Of a DNA stretch of 64,000 nucleotides, positions 45,631 through 53,132 are shown piece by piece. This DNA comes from Streptomyces tubercidicus (lineage in GTDB: Bacteria; Actinomycetota; Actinomycetes; Streptomycetales; Streptomycetaceae). The position numbers were made by a program, and so were the translations under genes. Positions within the stretch are counted from its first letter, which is position 1; each line of letters begins with the position of its first letter. The stretch covers positions 4,836,001-4,900,000 of the forward strand of contig NZ_CP114205.1 in the NCBI RefSeq assembly GCF_027497495.1. Direction: 5' to 3'. Under the pieces are notes generated by a model. That model worked only from the letters and a program-made list of their open reading frames with translations. It searched no databases and was not told the origin of the DNA.

Positions 45631-45686
45631 CAGCGAAAACGACTCAGCGCGAAAAGCGAGTCAGCGAAACGACTCAGCGCGAAAAG
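45631..45686. repeat. Two 25/26-bp direct repeats downstream of rplY
   Basis: Two copies (45631-45656 and 45662-45686) differ only by one A in a run. Each holds CGACTCAGCGCGAAAAG; on the minus strand this reads CTTTTCGCGCTGAGTCG, with GACTC/GAGTC parts able to pair. They begin three bases after the rplY stop, so they may form a weak terminator or RNA-processing element. Confidence 0.6.
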
Positions 45687-45688
45687 GC

Positions 45689-46282
45689 TCAGGCCTCGGC
45701 GCCCTCGGCGCCCTCACCCTCGGCCTCCTCGGCCGGCGCCTCCGCCTGCGCGGCGACGACCTGCAGCACCACGGCGTCCTCGTCCACCGACAGCGAGGAG
45801 CCCTTCGGCAGGGTGATGTCCTTGGCCAGCACCGAAGCGCCGGCGTCCAGGCCCTCGACGGAGATGGTGACCGACTCCGGGATGTGGGTGGCCTCGGCCT
45901 CGATCGGCAGCGCGTTCAGCACGTGCTCCAGCACCAGCTGGCCCGGGGCCAGGTCGCCCTCGACGTGGATCGGGATCTCGACGGAGACCGTCTCGCCCTT
46001 CTTCACGGCCAGGAAGTCCACGTGCACCAGGAACTGGCGGATCGCCTCACGCTGCACGGCCTTCGGGATGACCAGCTCGCTCTTGCCCTCGAACTCCAGG
46101 CGGATCAGGGCGTTCGGCGTCTTCAGGGCCATCATCAGCGCGTGGTTGTGGATCGCCACGTGCTGCGGCTTCTCACCGTGACCGTAAATGACCGCGGGAA
46201 CCAGGTCGGCGCGGCGGGCGCGGCGGGCGGCACCCTTACCGAAGTCGGTACGGGCCTCGGCGGTGAGCTTGACCTCTGCCAT
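45689..46282 (-). CDS. rplY: 50S ribosomal protein L25 / general stress protein Ctc
   Basis: A 197-aa Ctc-type L25 that binds 5S rRNA. KLTAEARTDFGKGAARRARR and LVPAVIYGHGEKPQHVAI form the 5S-binding domain; the C-terminal TL5-like domain (SVEIPIHVEGDLAPGQLVLE, TLPKGSSLSVDEDAVVLQVV) follows, ending in a Glu/Ala-rich tail. Length matches the actinobacterial long form. It lies between prs and pth, the usual order. Confidence 0.95.
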   Translation of the reverse strand: MAEVKLTAEARTDFGKGAARRARRADLVPAVIYGHGEKPQHVAIHNHALMMALKTPNALIRLEFEGKSELVIPKAVQREAIRQFLVHVDFLAVKKGETVSVEIPIHVEGDLAPGQLVLEHVLNALPIEAEATHIPESVTISVEGLDAGASVLAKDITLPKGSSLSVDEDAVVLQVVAAQAEAPAEEAEGEGAEGAEA

Positions 46283-46370
46283 GACTGCACTCCTCGTAAC
46301 TCAGAAAAATCCGGTGGGCGTTACCCGGCCCACGACAGACCTGCTACGAAGAGCGCGTCGATAACGGACA

Positions 46371-46389
46371 GCCACCACAAAAGGGTGGC
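46371..46389 (-). terminator. Small hairpin between prs and rplY
   Basis: GCCACC (46371-46376) and GGTGGC (46384-46389) pair around an A-rich loop, giving a T-rich loop on the minus strand. It lies between the prs stop and the rplY start and may reduce read-through. The rest of the 191-bp gap must contain the rplY promoter; no clear boxes are seen. Confidence 0.35.
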
Positions 46390-46473
46390 CTCCCTCGCCG
46401 AGCAACTCGATGAGTCTACCCGGCAGGAAGGCCGCCCCAAAGTCGATCAGTGCCGGCTAGCGCACCGGACCGC

Positions 46474-47448
46474 TCACTGCTCCTCGAAGAGGCTCGTCAC
46501 CGAACCGTCCTCGAACACCTCACGGAGCGCACGGGCAATCGTCGGCGCCATCGACAGCACCGTGATCTTGTCCAGCTCCAGCTCCGAAGGCGTCGGCAGC
46601 GTATTCGTGAACACGAACTCGCTCACCTTCGAATTCTTCAGCCGGTCCGCCGCCGGACCCGACAGCACACCGTGCGTCGCCGTCACGATGACGTCCGAGG
46701 CGCCGTTGGCGAACAGCGCATCCGCCGCCGCGCAGATCGTGCCACCGGTGTCGATCATGTCGTCGACCAGGACACACACCCGGTCCTTCACATCGCCGAC
46801 CACCTCATGCACGGTGACCTGATTCGCCACGTCCTTGTCACGCCGCTTGTGCACAATCGCCAGCGGCGCACCCAGACGGTCACACCAGCGGTCCGCCACC
46901 CGCACCCGGCCCGCGTCCGGCGAAACCACCGTCAGCTTCTCGCGGTCCACCTTCGCGCCCACATAGTCCGCGAGGACCGGCAGCGCGAAAAGATGATCCA
47001 CCGGGCCGTCGAAGAAGCCCATGATCTGGTCGGTGTGCAGATCAACCGTCACCACACGGTCCGCACCCGCCGTCTTCATCAGATCCGCGATCAGCCGCGC
47101 CGAAATCGGCTCACGGCCACGGTGCTTCTTGTCCTGCCGCGCATAACCGTAGAAAGGCACGACCACCGTGATGCTCCGGGCCGACGCCCGCTTCAGCGCA
47201 TCAATCATGATCAGCTGTTCCATGATCCACTTATTGATCGGAGCCGTGTGGCTCTGAATCAAAAAGCAATCCGCGCCACGCGCCGACTCCTGATAGCGGA
47301 CATAGATCTCACCATTGGCGAAGTCAAAAGCCTTCGTCGGGACCAGCCCCACACCCAGCTGATGCGCGACCTCCTCCGCCAGCTCGGGGTGGGCGCGGCC
47401 GGAGAAGAGCATCAGCTTCTTCTCGCCGGTCGTCTTGATCCCGGTCAC
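46474..47448 (-). CDS. prs: Ribose-phosphate pyrophosphokinase
   Basis: A 324-aa PRPP synthase feeding nucleotide, His and Trp synthesis. LFSGRAHPELAEEVA start, the flexible loop region YGYARQDKKHRGREPIS, DLHTDQIMGFFDGPVDHLFA and the PRPP motif CVLVDDMIDTGGTICAA are intact. The start is GTG with GAGGAG. It follows glmU after 72 bp on the same strand; the glmU-prs pair is widespread. Confidence 0.97.
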   Translation of the reverse strand: MTGIKTTGEKKLMLFSGRAHPELAEEVAHQLGVGLVPTKAFDFANGEIYVRYQESARGADCFLIQSHTAPINKWIMEQLIMIDALKRASARSITVVVPFYGYARQDKKHRGREPISARLIADLMKTAGADRVVTVDLHTDQIMGFFDGPVDHLFALPVLADYVGAKVDREKLTVVSPDAGRVRVADRWCDRLGAPLAIVHKRRDKDVANQVTVHEVVGDVKDRVCVLVDDMIDTGGTICAAADALFANGASDVIVTATHGVLSGPAADRLKNSKVSEFVFTNTLPTPSELELDKITVLSMAPTIARALREVFEDGSVTSLFEEQ

Positions 47449-47520
47449 AGCAAATCTCCTCGAATCACAGTTTGCGTGCGCTCATCACGGTACGCCCCGC
47501 ACGGCGTGCCCTCTGCACGA

Positions 47521-48978
47521 TCACCGCTCGCCCTCGGACTCCTGGCGAGCGACCGAAGCCGCCTGCGCGGCGGCACTTCCAGGCCGCTTACGCGCGACCC
47601 AACCCTCGATATTCCGCTGCTGGCCACGCGCGACCGCCAGCGAACCCGGGGGCACATCCTTGGTGATCACCGAGCCGGCCGCCGTATAAGCACCGTCCCC
47701 GATCGTGACCGGAGCCACAAACATGTTGTCCGACCCCGTCTTGCAATGCGACCCGACCGTCGTGTGATGTTTCGCCTCACCGTCGTAGTTCACAAATACA
47801 CTCGCCGCACCGATATTGGTGAACTCACCGATCGTGGCATCGCCCACATACGACAGATGCGGCACCTTCGTGCCCTCACCGATCGACGCGTTCTTCATCT
47901 CCACGTACGTACCGGCCTTCGACTTCGGCCCAAGATCCGTCCCCGGACGCAGATACGCATACGGCCCGACATTCGCGCCCTCACCGATACGCGCACCCTC
48001 GGCCACCGTGAACGACACCACAGCACCCGCACCCACCGACGTATCCGACAACCGCGAATGCGGACCCACCTCGGCACCCGACGCGATATGCGTGGCACCC
48101 AGCAGCTGCGAACCCGGGTGAACCGTCGCATCCGGCTCGAACGTCACCGACACATCCACCCACGTCGACGCCGGATCCACCACCGTCACACCGGCCAGCA
48201 TCGCCCGCTCCACCAGCCGGTCATTCAGCAGCCGCCGCGCCTGCGCCAGCTGCACCCGGTTATTGATCCCCAGAATCTCCCGGTGATCACCGGCCACCGC
48301 CGCACCCACACGGTGCCCGGCCTCCCGCACGATCCCCAGGACATCCGTCAGATACTCCTCGCCCTGACTGTTGTCCGTACGCACCTTCCCCAGCGCATCG
48401 ACCAGCAGCCGCCCATCAAAAGCGAACACCCCGGAATTGATCTCCCGGATCGCCCGCTGCGCCACACTCGCGTCCTTGTGCTCGACGATCGCGGTCACCG
48501 CGCCCGAGCCTTCCTCACGCACGATGCGCCCATAACCCGTCGCATCCGGGACCTCGGCCGACAGCACCGTGACGGCATTGCCGTCCGCGGCATGCGTGTC
48601 ACCCAGCAGCCGCAGCGTCTCACCGGTCAGCAGCGGAGTGTCACCACAGACCACGATCACCGTGCCGTCCGGGGCCACACCGCTCTGGCTCAGCTCCTCC
48701 AGAGCCGTACGCACCGCATGACCGGTGCCGTTCTGCTCGTGCTGCACCGCCGTGCGCACGTCGGGGTCGATCTCGGAGAGGTGCGCCCGCACCTGCTCGC
48801 GGGCGTGGCCGACGACCACGACGAGATGCTCGGGGTCCAGCTCACGGGAGGCGGCGACGACATGGCCGACGAGGGAGCGGCCACAGACGGTGTGCAGGAC
48901 CTTTGGCGTGGCCGACTTCATGCGGGTGCCCTCACCCGCTGCGAGAACGACGACGGCTGCCGGGCGGTTGGCGCTCAC
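47521..48978 (-). CDS. glmU: Bifunctional GlmU (N-acetylglucosamine-1-P uridylyltransferase / glucosamine-1-P acetyltransferase)
   Basis: A 485-aa enzyme making UDP-GlcNAc for peptidoglycan. The N-terminal uridylyltransferase has VVVLAAGEGTRMKSATPKVL and VVCGDTPLLTGETL; the C-terminal half is a left-handed beta-helix of hexapeptides (ARIGEGANVGPYAYLRPGT, KTGSDNMFVAPVTIGDGAY). GTG start at 48978. A Ser/Ala-rich tail follows the helix. It is the first protein gene downstream of tRNA-Gln on this strand. Confidence 0.97.
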   Translation of the reverse strand: MSANRPAAVVVLAAGEGTRMKSATPKVLHTVCGRSLVGHVVAASRELDPEHLVVVVGHAREQVRAHLSEIDPDVRTAVQHEQNGTGHAVRTALEELSQSGVAPDGTVIVVCGDTPLLTGETLRLLGDTHAADGNAVTVLSAEVPDATGYGRIVREEGSGAVTAIVEHKDASVAQRAIREINSGVFAFDGRLLVDALGKVRTDNSQGEEYLTDVLGIVREAGHRVGAAVAGDHREILGINNRVQLAQARRLLNDRLVERAMLAGVTVVDPASTWVDVSVTFEPDATVHPGSQLLGATHIASGAEVGPHSRLSDTSVGAGAVVSFTVAEGARIGEGANVGPYAYLRPGTDLGPKSKAGTYVEMKNASIGEGTKVPHLSYVGDATIGEFTNIGAASVFVNYDGEAKHHTTVGSHCKTGSDNMFVAPVTIGDGAYTAAGSVITKDVPPGSLAVARGQQRNIEGWVARKRPGSAAAQAASVARQESEGER

Positions 48979-49110
48979 GGGGATGCCCTTCGGCTTCTTG
49001 GCTACTTCGGGTGGTGGTCATCCGAAGGATACCGGTGCGTATTGCAGCCGAAACGCGGGCGGGTCCTGACTTGGTGGTCAGGGCCCGGAAATTCGCCCGT
49101 TGTGCATGTG

Positions 49111-49181
49111 CTCCCCCACGAGGATTCGAACCTCGACCGACGACACCAAAAGACGTTGTGCTGCCCTTACACCATGGGGGA
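49111..49181 (-). tRNA. tRNA-Gln (anticodon TTG)
   Basis: A 71-nt cloverleaf on the minus strand. The acceptor arm TCCCCCA (from 49181) pairs with TGGGGGA (49118-49112), followed by G as discriminator; CCA is not encoded. The D-arm holds GTGTAAGGGCAGC and the T-arm has GGTTCGAATCC. The anticodon loop TTTTGGT gives TTG. The anticodon stem ACGTC/GTCGT has one T-T mismatch, at pair 30-40; all other stems pair well. Confidence 0.9.
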
Positions 49182-49209
49182 GGGTACTGTCAAGCAATCC
49201 GGCTTTTCG

Positions 49210-50064
49210 TCAGCGCGGCTGCTTGGCACCCAACACTATGCCGTACCACCAGCCTTCGATGCGACGGTATAGCTCTGCACTTTGTAGCACCCGGATCACC
49301 AGACAGCCGTGGTAGCCCTCGCCGACGTTCTTGCGGACGGTCTTGGGGTTGTGTTTTTTGATCGTCGTCTTCTGGAGTGCGCCGACCTCGATGCCGACGA
49401 GATCGGCCCAGTAGCGCTCGGCGGCCGCCACATCGGCGGTGCCGTGAATCATCACCCGGAAGCCGATGCGATCCGGCTCCACGGCCAGCAGCTTCAGCCA
49501 GGCCAGGTAGAGCCGGATCACGCCCGGGTCGCTGTTGACGAAGGTGACGCCCTCCCGTCGGGCGTGCGGCTTGTCCTTGGTGCCTTCCGCCCAGTAGAGG
49601 GCGACACCGGCGATGAGCAGATCGCGGTCCGAGAGGCTCCCGAGTCTCCGCGTCGCCTCGTCCTTGGTGCGCCGGCGCTCCTTTTCCCGCCGCTCCAGCG
49701 TCGCCTCCCAGCCCCGCCGGGCGATGGCGGAGGCCTCCTCGCGGGTTCGCGGCGGCGGCTTCGGCAGATCTCGTACCCACAGGGAGATCGAGCTCTTGGA
49801 GCAGCCCAGTTCGAGCTGGATCCGGTCGTAGGTCAGGCCCTGGCGGCGTAGTTCGCGGGCGCGGGTGCGGAGGTCGTCCTTGGCGTTGGGGCGGCGGGTC
49901 CAGTCGGGGGCGGGGATGCCTTCGAGGAGGCGGTTGAGGAGGTCGTTGTTGTGGACGTGGAGGCGGTCGCGGATCTGGCGGCGGCTGAGGCCGGCCCGGC
50001 GCAGGGCGATGGCCTGGGGGCGTAAGGATGCGTAGTCGGGGTGTTCCCGGTGGGGGTTCGGCAT
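49210..50064 (-). CDS. HTH protein with LAGLIDADG-like C-terminal domain
   Basis: A 284-aa protein. Two helix-turn-helix-like units come first (ALRRAGLSRRQIRDRLHVH at about 18-40; LRRQGLTYDRIQLELGCSK at about 66-90), then a basic helix (ERREKERRRTKDEATRR). The C-terminal half begins LLIAGVALYWAEGTK and FVNSDPGVIRLYLAWLKLL, which resembles a LAGLIDADG-type endonuclease helix with an acidic residue at its end. Its stop is 28 bp from the 5' end of tRNA-Gln on the same strand. ATG 50064 is used; the frame is open far upstream but that is antisense to the kinase gene. Function is inferred only from fold-like features. Confidence 0.75.
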   Translation of the reverse strand: MPNPHREHPDYASLRPQAIALRRAGLSRRQIRDRLHVHNNDLLNRLLEGIPAPDWTRRPNAKDDLRTRARELRRQGLTYDRIQLELGCSKSSISLWVRDLPKPPPRTREEASAIARRGWEATLERREKERRRTKDEATRRLGSLSDRDLLIAGVALYWAEGTKDKPHARREGVTFVNSDPGVIRLYLAWLKLLAVEPDRIGFRVMIHGTADVAAAERYWADLVGIEVGALQKTTIKKHNPKTVRKNVGEGYHGCLVIRVLQSAELYRRIEGWWYGIVLGAKQPR

Positions 50065-50207
50065 GGGATCAGGGTGGTGGGTGCGGGTGTGCGGGGGTGT
50101 CGAAAGTGTGGGCGATTCACTAGTTCGAGCGGTGACCGGTGGTAAGGGCTGGAAATGGCCCGGGGTGTGGCCAATAACGGGGCGGGGGGAACGGGGGCGG
50201 GCGCCCG

Positions 50208-50213
50208 TAGGCT
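50208..50213 (+). promoter_or_regulatory. -10 box of leaderless histidine kinase gene
   Basis: TAGGCT ends seven bases before ATG 50221 with no ribosome site between, as in leaderless Streptomyces genes. Confidence 0.5.
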
Positions 50214-50220
50214 GGTCGGT

Positions 50221-51690
50221 ATGACCGCAACGGGGGCAAGTGAAGGTGCCGGCGCGCGGGGCGCGCCGGTGAGTGGGCCGTGGTGGTGGGCCCGTCGGCG
50301 GAGTGCCGTGCTGGATGTGTTGCTGGCGGTGGCTTCCGCGGCGGAGTGTGCGTTCGAGGGGGCGCGGTTCGCTTCGGAGGCGCAGTTGCCGGAGCCGGCC
50401 GGGGTGCTGCTCGGTCTGCTGGCGGGGTCGGTGCTGTTGTTGCGCCGGCGCTGGCCGGTGGCGGTGGTGCTGGTCTCGATAGCGGTGATCCCGGCGGAGA
50501 TGGGCGGGCTGCTGAGCACGGTGGGGCTGTACACGCTCGCCGCGTCGGATGTGCCGCGCCGGATCACGGGGCTGCTGGCGGGGATGACGGTGACGGGGAC
50601 GTTGGTGACGACGTTCCTCAGCTTGCGGCAGGAGGCGGCGGCGCAGAACGACTTCCAGCCGCCGTTCTGGCTGATCCCGGTGATGTCGCTGGCGCTGGGG
50701 CTGGTGCTGACGGCGCCGCCGGTGTTGTGGGGGCTGTATGTGGGGGCCCGTCGGCGGCTGGTGGAGAGTTTGCGGGAGCGGGCGGACGGTTTGGAGCGTG
50801 AGCTGTCGTTGCTGGCGGACCGGGCCGAGGAGCGGGCGGAGTGGGCCCGTAACGAGGAGCGGACGCGGATTGCGCGGGAGATGCACGATGTGGTCGCGCA
50901 CCGGGTGAGTCTGATGGTGGTGCATGCGGCGGCGTTGCAGGCGGTGGCGCTGAAGGACCCGGAGAAGGCGTCGAAGAACGCGGGGCTGGTCGGCGACATG
51001 GGGCGGCAGGCGCTGACGGAGCTGCGGGAGATGCTGGGGGTGTTGCGTACGGCTGACGGGGCGGCGGTGCGGGGTGGCGCGGTGTCGGGTGCGCCGGAGC
51101 GGCTGGCGGCGGTGGCTTCCCGGGCGGGGGCGCAGGCGACGGTGCGGGTGTGGCCGTCGGAGCCGTCCGCGGGCGGGGGCGCGGCGGGGGCCGCGGAGGA
51201 CGGCCGTTCTGGGGGCGGGGTGCGGGTGCCGGGGCCGGCTACGGGGGAGGCGGATGCCGAGGGGCCGTATCTGGCGGAGCTGGGGGATCTGGTGGGGCAG
51301 TCCCGGGCGGCGGGGATGGTGGTGGAGCTGACGGTGGACGGGGTGGCCGAGGGGGAGCCGGACGCGGCTGTCGGGCAGCGGTATGCGCCGAGGGTGGAGC
51401 GGACCGTCTATCGCGTGGTGCAGGAGGCGCTGACGAATGTGCACAAGCATGCGCCGGGGGCGCGGGCGCGGGTGCGGCTGGCGCACCGGGAGGGTGAGCT
51501 GGCGGTGCAGGTGGAGAACGGTCCCTGTGAGGGCGGTGCGGCCGATGCGGGCCTGCCGAGCGGCGGCAATGGCCTGGTGGGGATGCGGGAGCGGGTGACG
51601 TCGCTGGGCGGCGTGTTCGTGTCGGGCCCGACGGAGTCCGGGGGCTTCCGGGTGTCGGCGGTGGTGCCGTCCTCGGGGGCGGGCGGCTGA
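50221..51690 (+). CDS. NarL-type sensor histidine kinase (orphan)
   Basis: A 489-aa membrane kinase. Five or so hydrophobic segments lie at residues 20-185 (VLLGLLAGSVLLL, VAVVLVSIAVIPAEMGG, PPFWLIPVMSLALGLVLTAPP), then a coiled coil (ERADGLERELSLLADRAEER), the HisKA_3 box REMHDVVAHRVSLMV with His 222, and the HATPase domain (RVVQEALTNVHKHAPGARAR as N-box, GGNGLVGMRERV as G-box). A Gly/Ala-rich insert of about 70 residues lies between them (about 285-350). No response regulator is adjacent; the two orphan regulators in this window are 23-29 kb away. Confidence 0.9.
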   Translation: MTATGASEGAGARGAPVSGPWWWARRRSAVLDVLLAVASAAECAFEGARFASEAQLPEPAGVLLGLLAGSVLLLRRRWPVAVVLVSIAVIPAEMGGLLSTVGLYTLAASDVPRRITGLLAGMTVTGTLVTTFLSLRQEAAAQNDFQPPFWLIPVMSLALGLVLTAPPVLWGLYVGARRRLVESLRERADGLERELSLLADRAEERAEWARNEERTRIAREMHDVVAHRVSLMVVHAAALQAVALKDPEKASKNAGLVGDMGRQALTELREMLGVLRTADGAAVRGGAVSGAPERLAAVASRAGAQATVRVWPSEPSAGGGAAGAAEDGRSGGGVRVPGPATGEADAEGPYLAELGDLVGQSRAAGMVVELTVDGVAEGEPDAAVGQRYAPRVERTVYRVVQEALTNVHKHAPGARARVRLAHREGELAVQVENGPCEGGAADAGLPSGGNGLVGMRERVTSLGGVFVSGPTESGGFRVSAVVPSSGAGG

Positions 51691-51722
51691 GGGGACGGCG
51701 CACGCGGAGGCCCGCCGGCGGC

Positions 51723-52286
51723 TCAGTCGTCCGTAGGGGGTGTGACGCCCAGGCGCAACGGGCGGGTTCCCTGCACGAGGACGCCCAGTGCGCTGTCGAT
51801 GTCCGGGCCCAGGTACCAGTCGCCGGTGTGGTCGAGGCTGTAGACGCGGCCTTCGGCGTCGATGGCGAGGGTGGACTGGGTGTAGGTGGCGCCGTCGTGG
51901 TCGGTGAGTTCTTCGCGGCCGAGGGGGGCCACGTCGGTGTGCAGGGCGCGGCCGAGGTCGCCGAGGGTGCGGGCGAGGTGGAGGCCGTGCAGGGGGTCGA
52001 TGGCGAAGGGGGTGGGGGCGATGTGGCGGCCGGGGCCGGGGCCGGTGAGGTGCAGTCCGCCGAATTCGGCCCAGGCTTCGACGGCGGCGGGGAAGACGGT
52101 GTGGCGGTGGCCTGCGGGGGAGGTGTGGGCGCGGAGGGTGTCGGCCCAGTGTTCCGCCTGCTGTATGTCCCAGCGGCCGGGTTGCCAGCCGGCTTCCTGG
52201 AGGGCGACGTCGACGGCCGGGGGGAAGCGTGTGGAGTCGGTCCGGTCGTGGGCGGGGGTGCGGGGGCCGGGGGTGGTGGGCGGCAT
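51723..52286 (-). CDS. SUKH-3 family immunity protein
   Basis: A 187-aa soluble protein. RFPPAVDVALQEAGWQPGR, AVEAWAEFGGLHL, PLHGLHLARTLGDLGRALHT, GREELTDHDGATYTQSTLAI and GRVYSLDHTGDWYLGPDIDSAL match the SUKH-3 group of the SUKH superfamily, whose members neutralise nuclease and deaminase toxins. Its start lies nine bases after the stop of the YwqJ-type deaminase gene on the same strand, so it is the likely partner of that enzyme. The first 20 residues are Pro/Thr-rich. Confidence 0.85.
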   Translation of the reverse strand: MPPTTPGPRTPAHDRTDSTRFPPAVDVALQEAGWQPGRWDIQQAEHWADTLRAHTSPAGHRHTVFPAAVEAWAEFGGLHLTGPGPGRHIAPTPFAIDPLHGLHLARTLGDLGRALHTDVAPLGREELTDHDGATYTQSTLAIDAEGRVYSLDHTGDWYLGPDIDSALGVLVQGTRPLRLGVTPPTDD

Positions 52287-52294
52287 GGTGGTGG

Positions 52295-52813
52295 TCAGCT
52301 TCCTGTGGGCGTGATGCCGCTGATGGGCATGACGCCGAAGTGGGCGAGGAGGGCGTCGCAGGAGCGGCAGGGCGGGGCGTAGCTGCCGTGCTGGGGGTCG
52401 CCGTCCTCGCGGATGTGGCGGGCGGTGAGTTTGGAGTGTTTGAGGGAGCGGCGGGCTTCGCCGTTGGTGAGGGGTTTGCGGGAGGCGCGTTTGCCGCGGT
52501 TGCCTTCGACGGCGGTGAGGTGCCGGGAGAGCAGGACCGCTTCGGGGCAGCGTCCGGTGAAACGTTCGCGCTGTGCGGTGGCGAGGGTGTCCAGGAAGTC
52601 CTGGACGAGGGGGTGCAGGGCGGGCGGTTGTTCGGCCTTGCTCGCAGTGCAGGTGAGGGTTTGTCCGCGTACGGACAAGGCGGCGCCGATGGTGGGGAGG
52701 ATGCCGTCGCGGCGGTGGTGGAGGGCGGGTGCGCGGTGGTCGTCCGCGGTGCCGCTCCAGCCGATGCGGGGGTCGCCGGCGGCTGAGTTGTGGTGGCGTG
52801 CAGTGGTGCTCAT
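52295..52813 (-). CDS. YwqJ-related deaminase domain protein
   Basis: A 172-aa protein of the YwqJ deaminase group, predicted to act on nucleic acids or nucleotides. TGRCPEAVLLSRHL gives the C-x-E motif (Cys 89, Glu 91), and PPCRSCDALLAHFG the PCxxC motif (Cys 149, Cys 152), so the zinc site is complete. Unlike exported YwqJ toxins it has no signal, WXG or repeat region, so it acts inside the cell or is delivered otherwise. The SUKH-3 gene follows directly. A hairpin lies in its 5' leader. Confidence 0.85.
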   Translation of the reverse strand: MSTTARHHNSAAGDPRIGWSGTADDHRAPALHHRRDGILPTIGAALSVRGQTLTCTASKAEQPPALHPLVQDFLDTLATAQRERFTGRCPEAVLLSRHLTAVEGNRGKRASRKPLTNGEARRSLKHSKLTARHIREDGDPQHGSYAPPCRSCDALLAHFGVMPISGITPTGS

Positions 52814-53132
52814 GGTGGTGCTTTCCCTCCCCGAATCCCCGTGTCGCTGGGGCTCCCCCCGCCGTAGGTGGGGGAGGGTCAGCCTGCCAAATGTGCTGGG
52901 TGTTGCGGTAGTCGAGCGGGCTGTCGATGATCTCACGGCGGGCTGACGGGGCGTCGGTCGCGGGGTAACGGGGCTGGTCGGCGGGGTGGTGCGCGGGGGC
53001 TCGGGGGTGGTGCGGCGGTGGGTGACGTCGGTGTGTCGCGGGGCTGACGGACGGGGGCGGGCGAGGGGGGAGGGCGTGGCGGTACGGCTTAGGCTGTGCT
53101 CCAAAGCCAGCTTCAGCCAGGGGGCAAGCGCG
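52814..53132. other. 319-bp divergent control region of the toxin/immunity cluster
   Basis: No gene seen. A 7-bp stem (CTCCCCC at 52853-52859, GGGGGAG at 52870-52876) lies in the leader of the leftward deaminase operon, 40-63 bases from its ATG. Near 53090 TAGGCT is a possible -10 box for the rightward WHH-SUKH gene. The centre is G-rich on the plus strand. Confidence 0.45.
52853..52876 (-). promoter_or_regulatory. Leader hairpin of the deaminase-SUKH-3 operon
   Basis: Perfect 7-bp stem CTCCCCC/GGGGGAG around a ten-base loop containing CGCCGTAGGT. Similar short hairpins recur in Streptomyces intergenic DNA. Placed in the 5' leader of a toxin-like gene, it could attenuate transcription or hide the ribosome site. 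Confidence 0.4.

Noticed and set aside
45884..49272. Long Arg/His-rich open frames on the plus strand across rplY, prs and glmU
   Set aside because: They are complementary shadows of three certain housekeeping genes.
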